A DNA stretch of 6,228 bases from Deltaproteobacteria bacterium (lineage in GTDB: Bacteria; Desulfobacterota; Desulfobacteria; Desulfobacterales; JAUVKB01), in NCBI GenBank assembly GCA_030596405.1, contig JAUVKB010000133.1:1-6228 (forward strand), read 5' to 3'. The notes under the pieces are model-generated. The model did no database searches. It was given only the letters and a program-made list of their open reading frames with translations, and was not told where the DNA came from. The position numbers and the translations under genes were made by a program. Positions 6,077-6,228 of the stretch are shown here, piece by piece; positions within the stretch are counted from its first letter, which is position 1; each line of letters begins with the position of its first letter.

Positions 6077-6228
6077 TTAATATATCCATACATACTTTTC
6101 GGCAGGTTTTTAAGGGGGGTGTGTTTAACTTTAGAATTTGCCAATGGGCCCTGTACTGTAAAATTGTATACAAGGAGTGATTTCTCCTTTCCCGTCAAAA
6201 TATAACCGGCTATCGGGATATTGCTCAC
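5980..6228 (-). CDS. AsmA-like C-terminal domain protein, C-terminal fragment (runs off right edge)
   Basis: Eighty-two codons of the end of a larger protein are visible, with the stop TAA at 5982-5980. The pattern IPIAGYILTGKEKSLLVYNF, then TVQGPLANSKVKHTPL and later GYIKRLFLTPVRVYKK, matches from memory the tail of AsmA-like (YhdP/AsmA_2 type) proteins: an I-P-hydrophobic-G-x-I-L-x-G segment, a beta strand ending x-V-x-GPLxNPxV, then a basic amphipathic end. Members of this group are large, inner-membrane-anchored, periplasm-spanning proteins linked to lipid transport and outer-membrane maintenance. The GTG at the very edge is almost certainly an internal valine, not a start. The kinase gene follows 43 bases downstream on the same strand. 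The family call rests on a short fragment, so it is moderate; coding status is well supported by the conserved reading frame in the duplicated tail. Confidence 0.65.
   Translation of the reverse strand: MSNIPIAGYILTGKEKSLLVYNFTVQGPLANSKVKHTPLKNLPKSMYGYIKRLFLTPVRVYKKVSDMTHDLIKKGIPVPAVP

Noticed and set aside
5788..6205. Two overlapping plus-strand open frames across the repeat and AsmA-like tail
   Set aside because: They run against the coding strand of the AsmA-like gene and kinase start, and their sequence is simply the complement of conserved coding DNA.

Overview
The window looks like a boundary region in the genome of a Gram-negative environmental bacterium. A deltaproteobacterium (Desulfobacterota or a relative) is my best guess. 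The grounds are a long soluble hybrid histidine kinase with three receiver domains, an AsmA-like envelope protein tail, a bacterial Ste24-type M48 protease, an IS4-group transposase, and moderate but uneven base composition. The organism assignment is inference only.

Layout, left to right. (1) Positions 1-1353, plus strand: an IS4-group DDE transposase, open at the left edge and apparently intact in its catalytic core. (2) 1354-1696: about 340 bases without a convincing gene. It should hold the insertion sequence's right end, and it ends in three phased copies of TAAAAAGC. (3) 1697-1740: the exact 3' half of a tRNA-Val(GAC) gene, starting inside the anticodon loop, followed by a strong intrinsic terminator. 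This is what a tyrosine-integrase attachment junction looks like. Sequence to the left would be the end of an integrated element and sequence to the right the old chromosome. (4) 1849-3081, plus strand: a complete seven-helix Ste24-like metalloprotease. (5) 3201-5936, minus strand: a 911-residue cytoplasmic hybrid sensor kinase, REC-REC-PAS-PAS-HisKA-HATPase-REC. (6) 5980-6228, minus strand: the C-terminal end of an AsmA-like protein running off the right edge.

The most unusual structure is a direct repeat of about 101 bp, roughly 93% identical, that brackets the kinase gene (3078-3178 and 5975-6076). The right copy is the living 3' end of the AsmA-like gene. The left copy is the same coding segment, frameshifted by one base and lying next to the protease stop codon. 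The simplest reading is that the AsmA-like gene and the protease gene were once convergent neighbours. The kinase gene was then placed between them by an event that duplicated the AsmA tail, such as a Campbell-type single crossover or a tandem duplication followed by loss. The window may therefore record two independent gain events: an element at tRNA-Val and a kinase at the asmA-like 3' end.

Functional links between the genes are limited. The protease and the AsmA-like protein both act at the envelope. The kinase sits 43 bases behind the AsmA-like gene on the same strand and may be cotranscribed with it. No output regulator or histidine phosphotransfer protein is in the window. I see no CRISPR array, no complete RNA gene and no clearly new defence or biosynthetic system.
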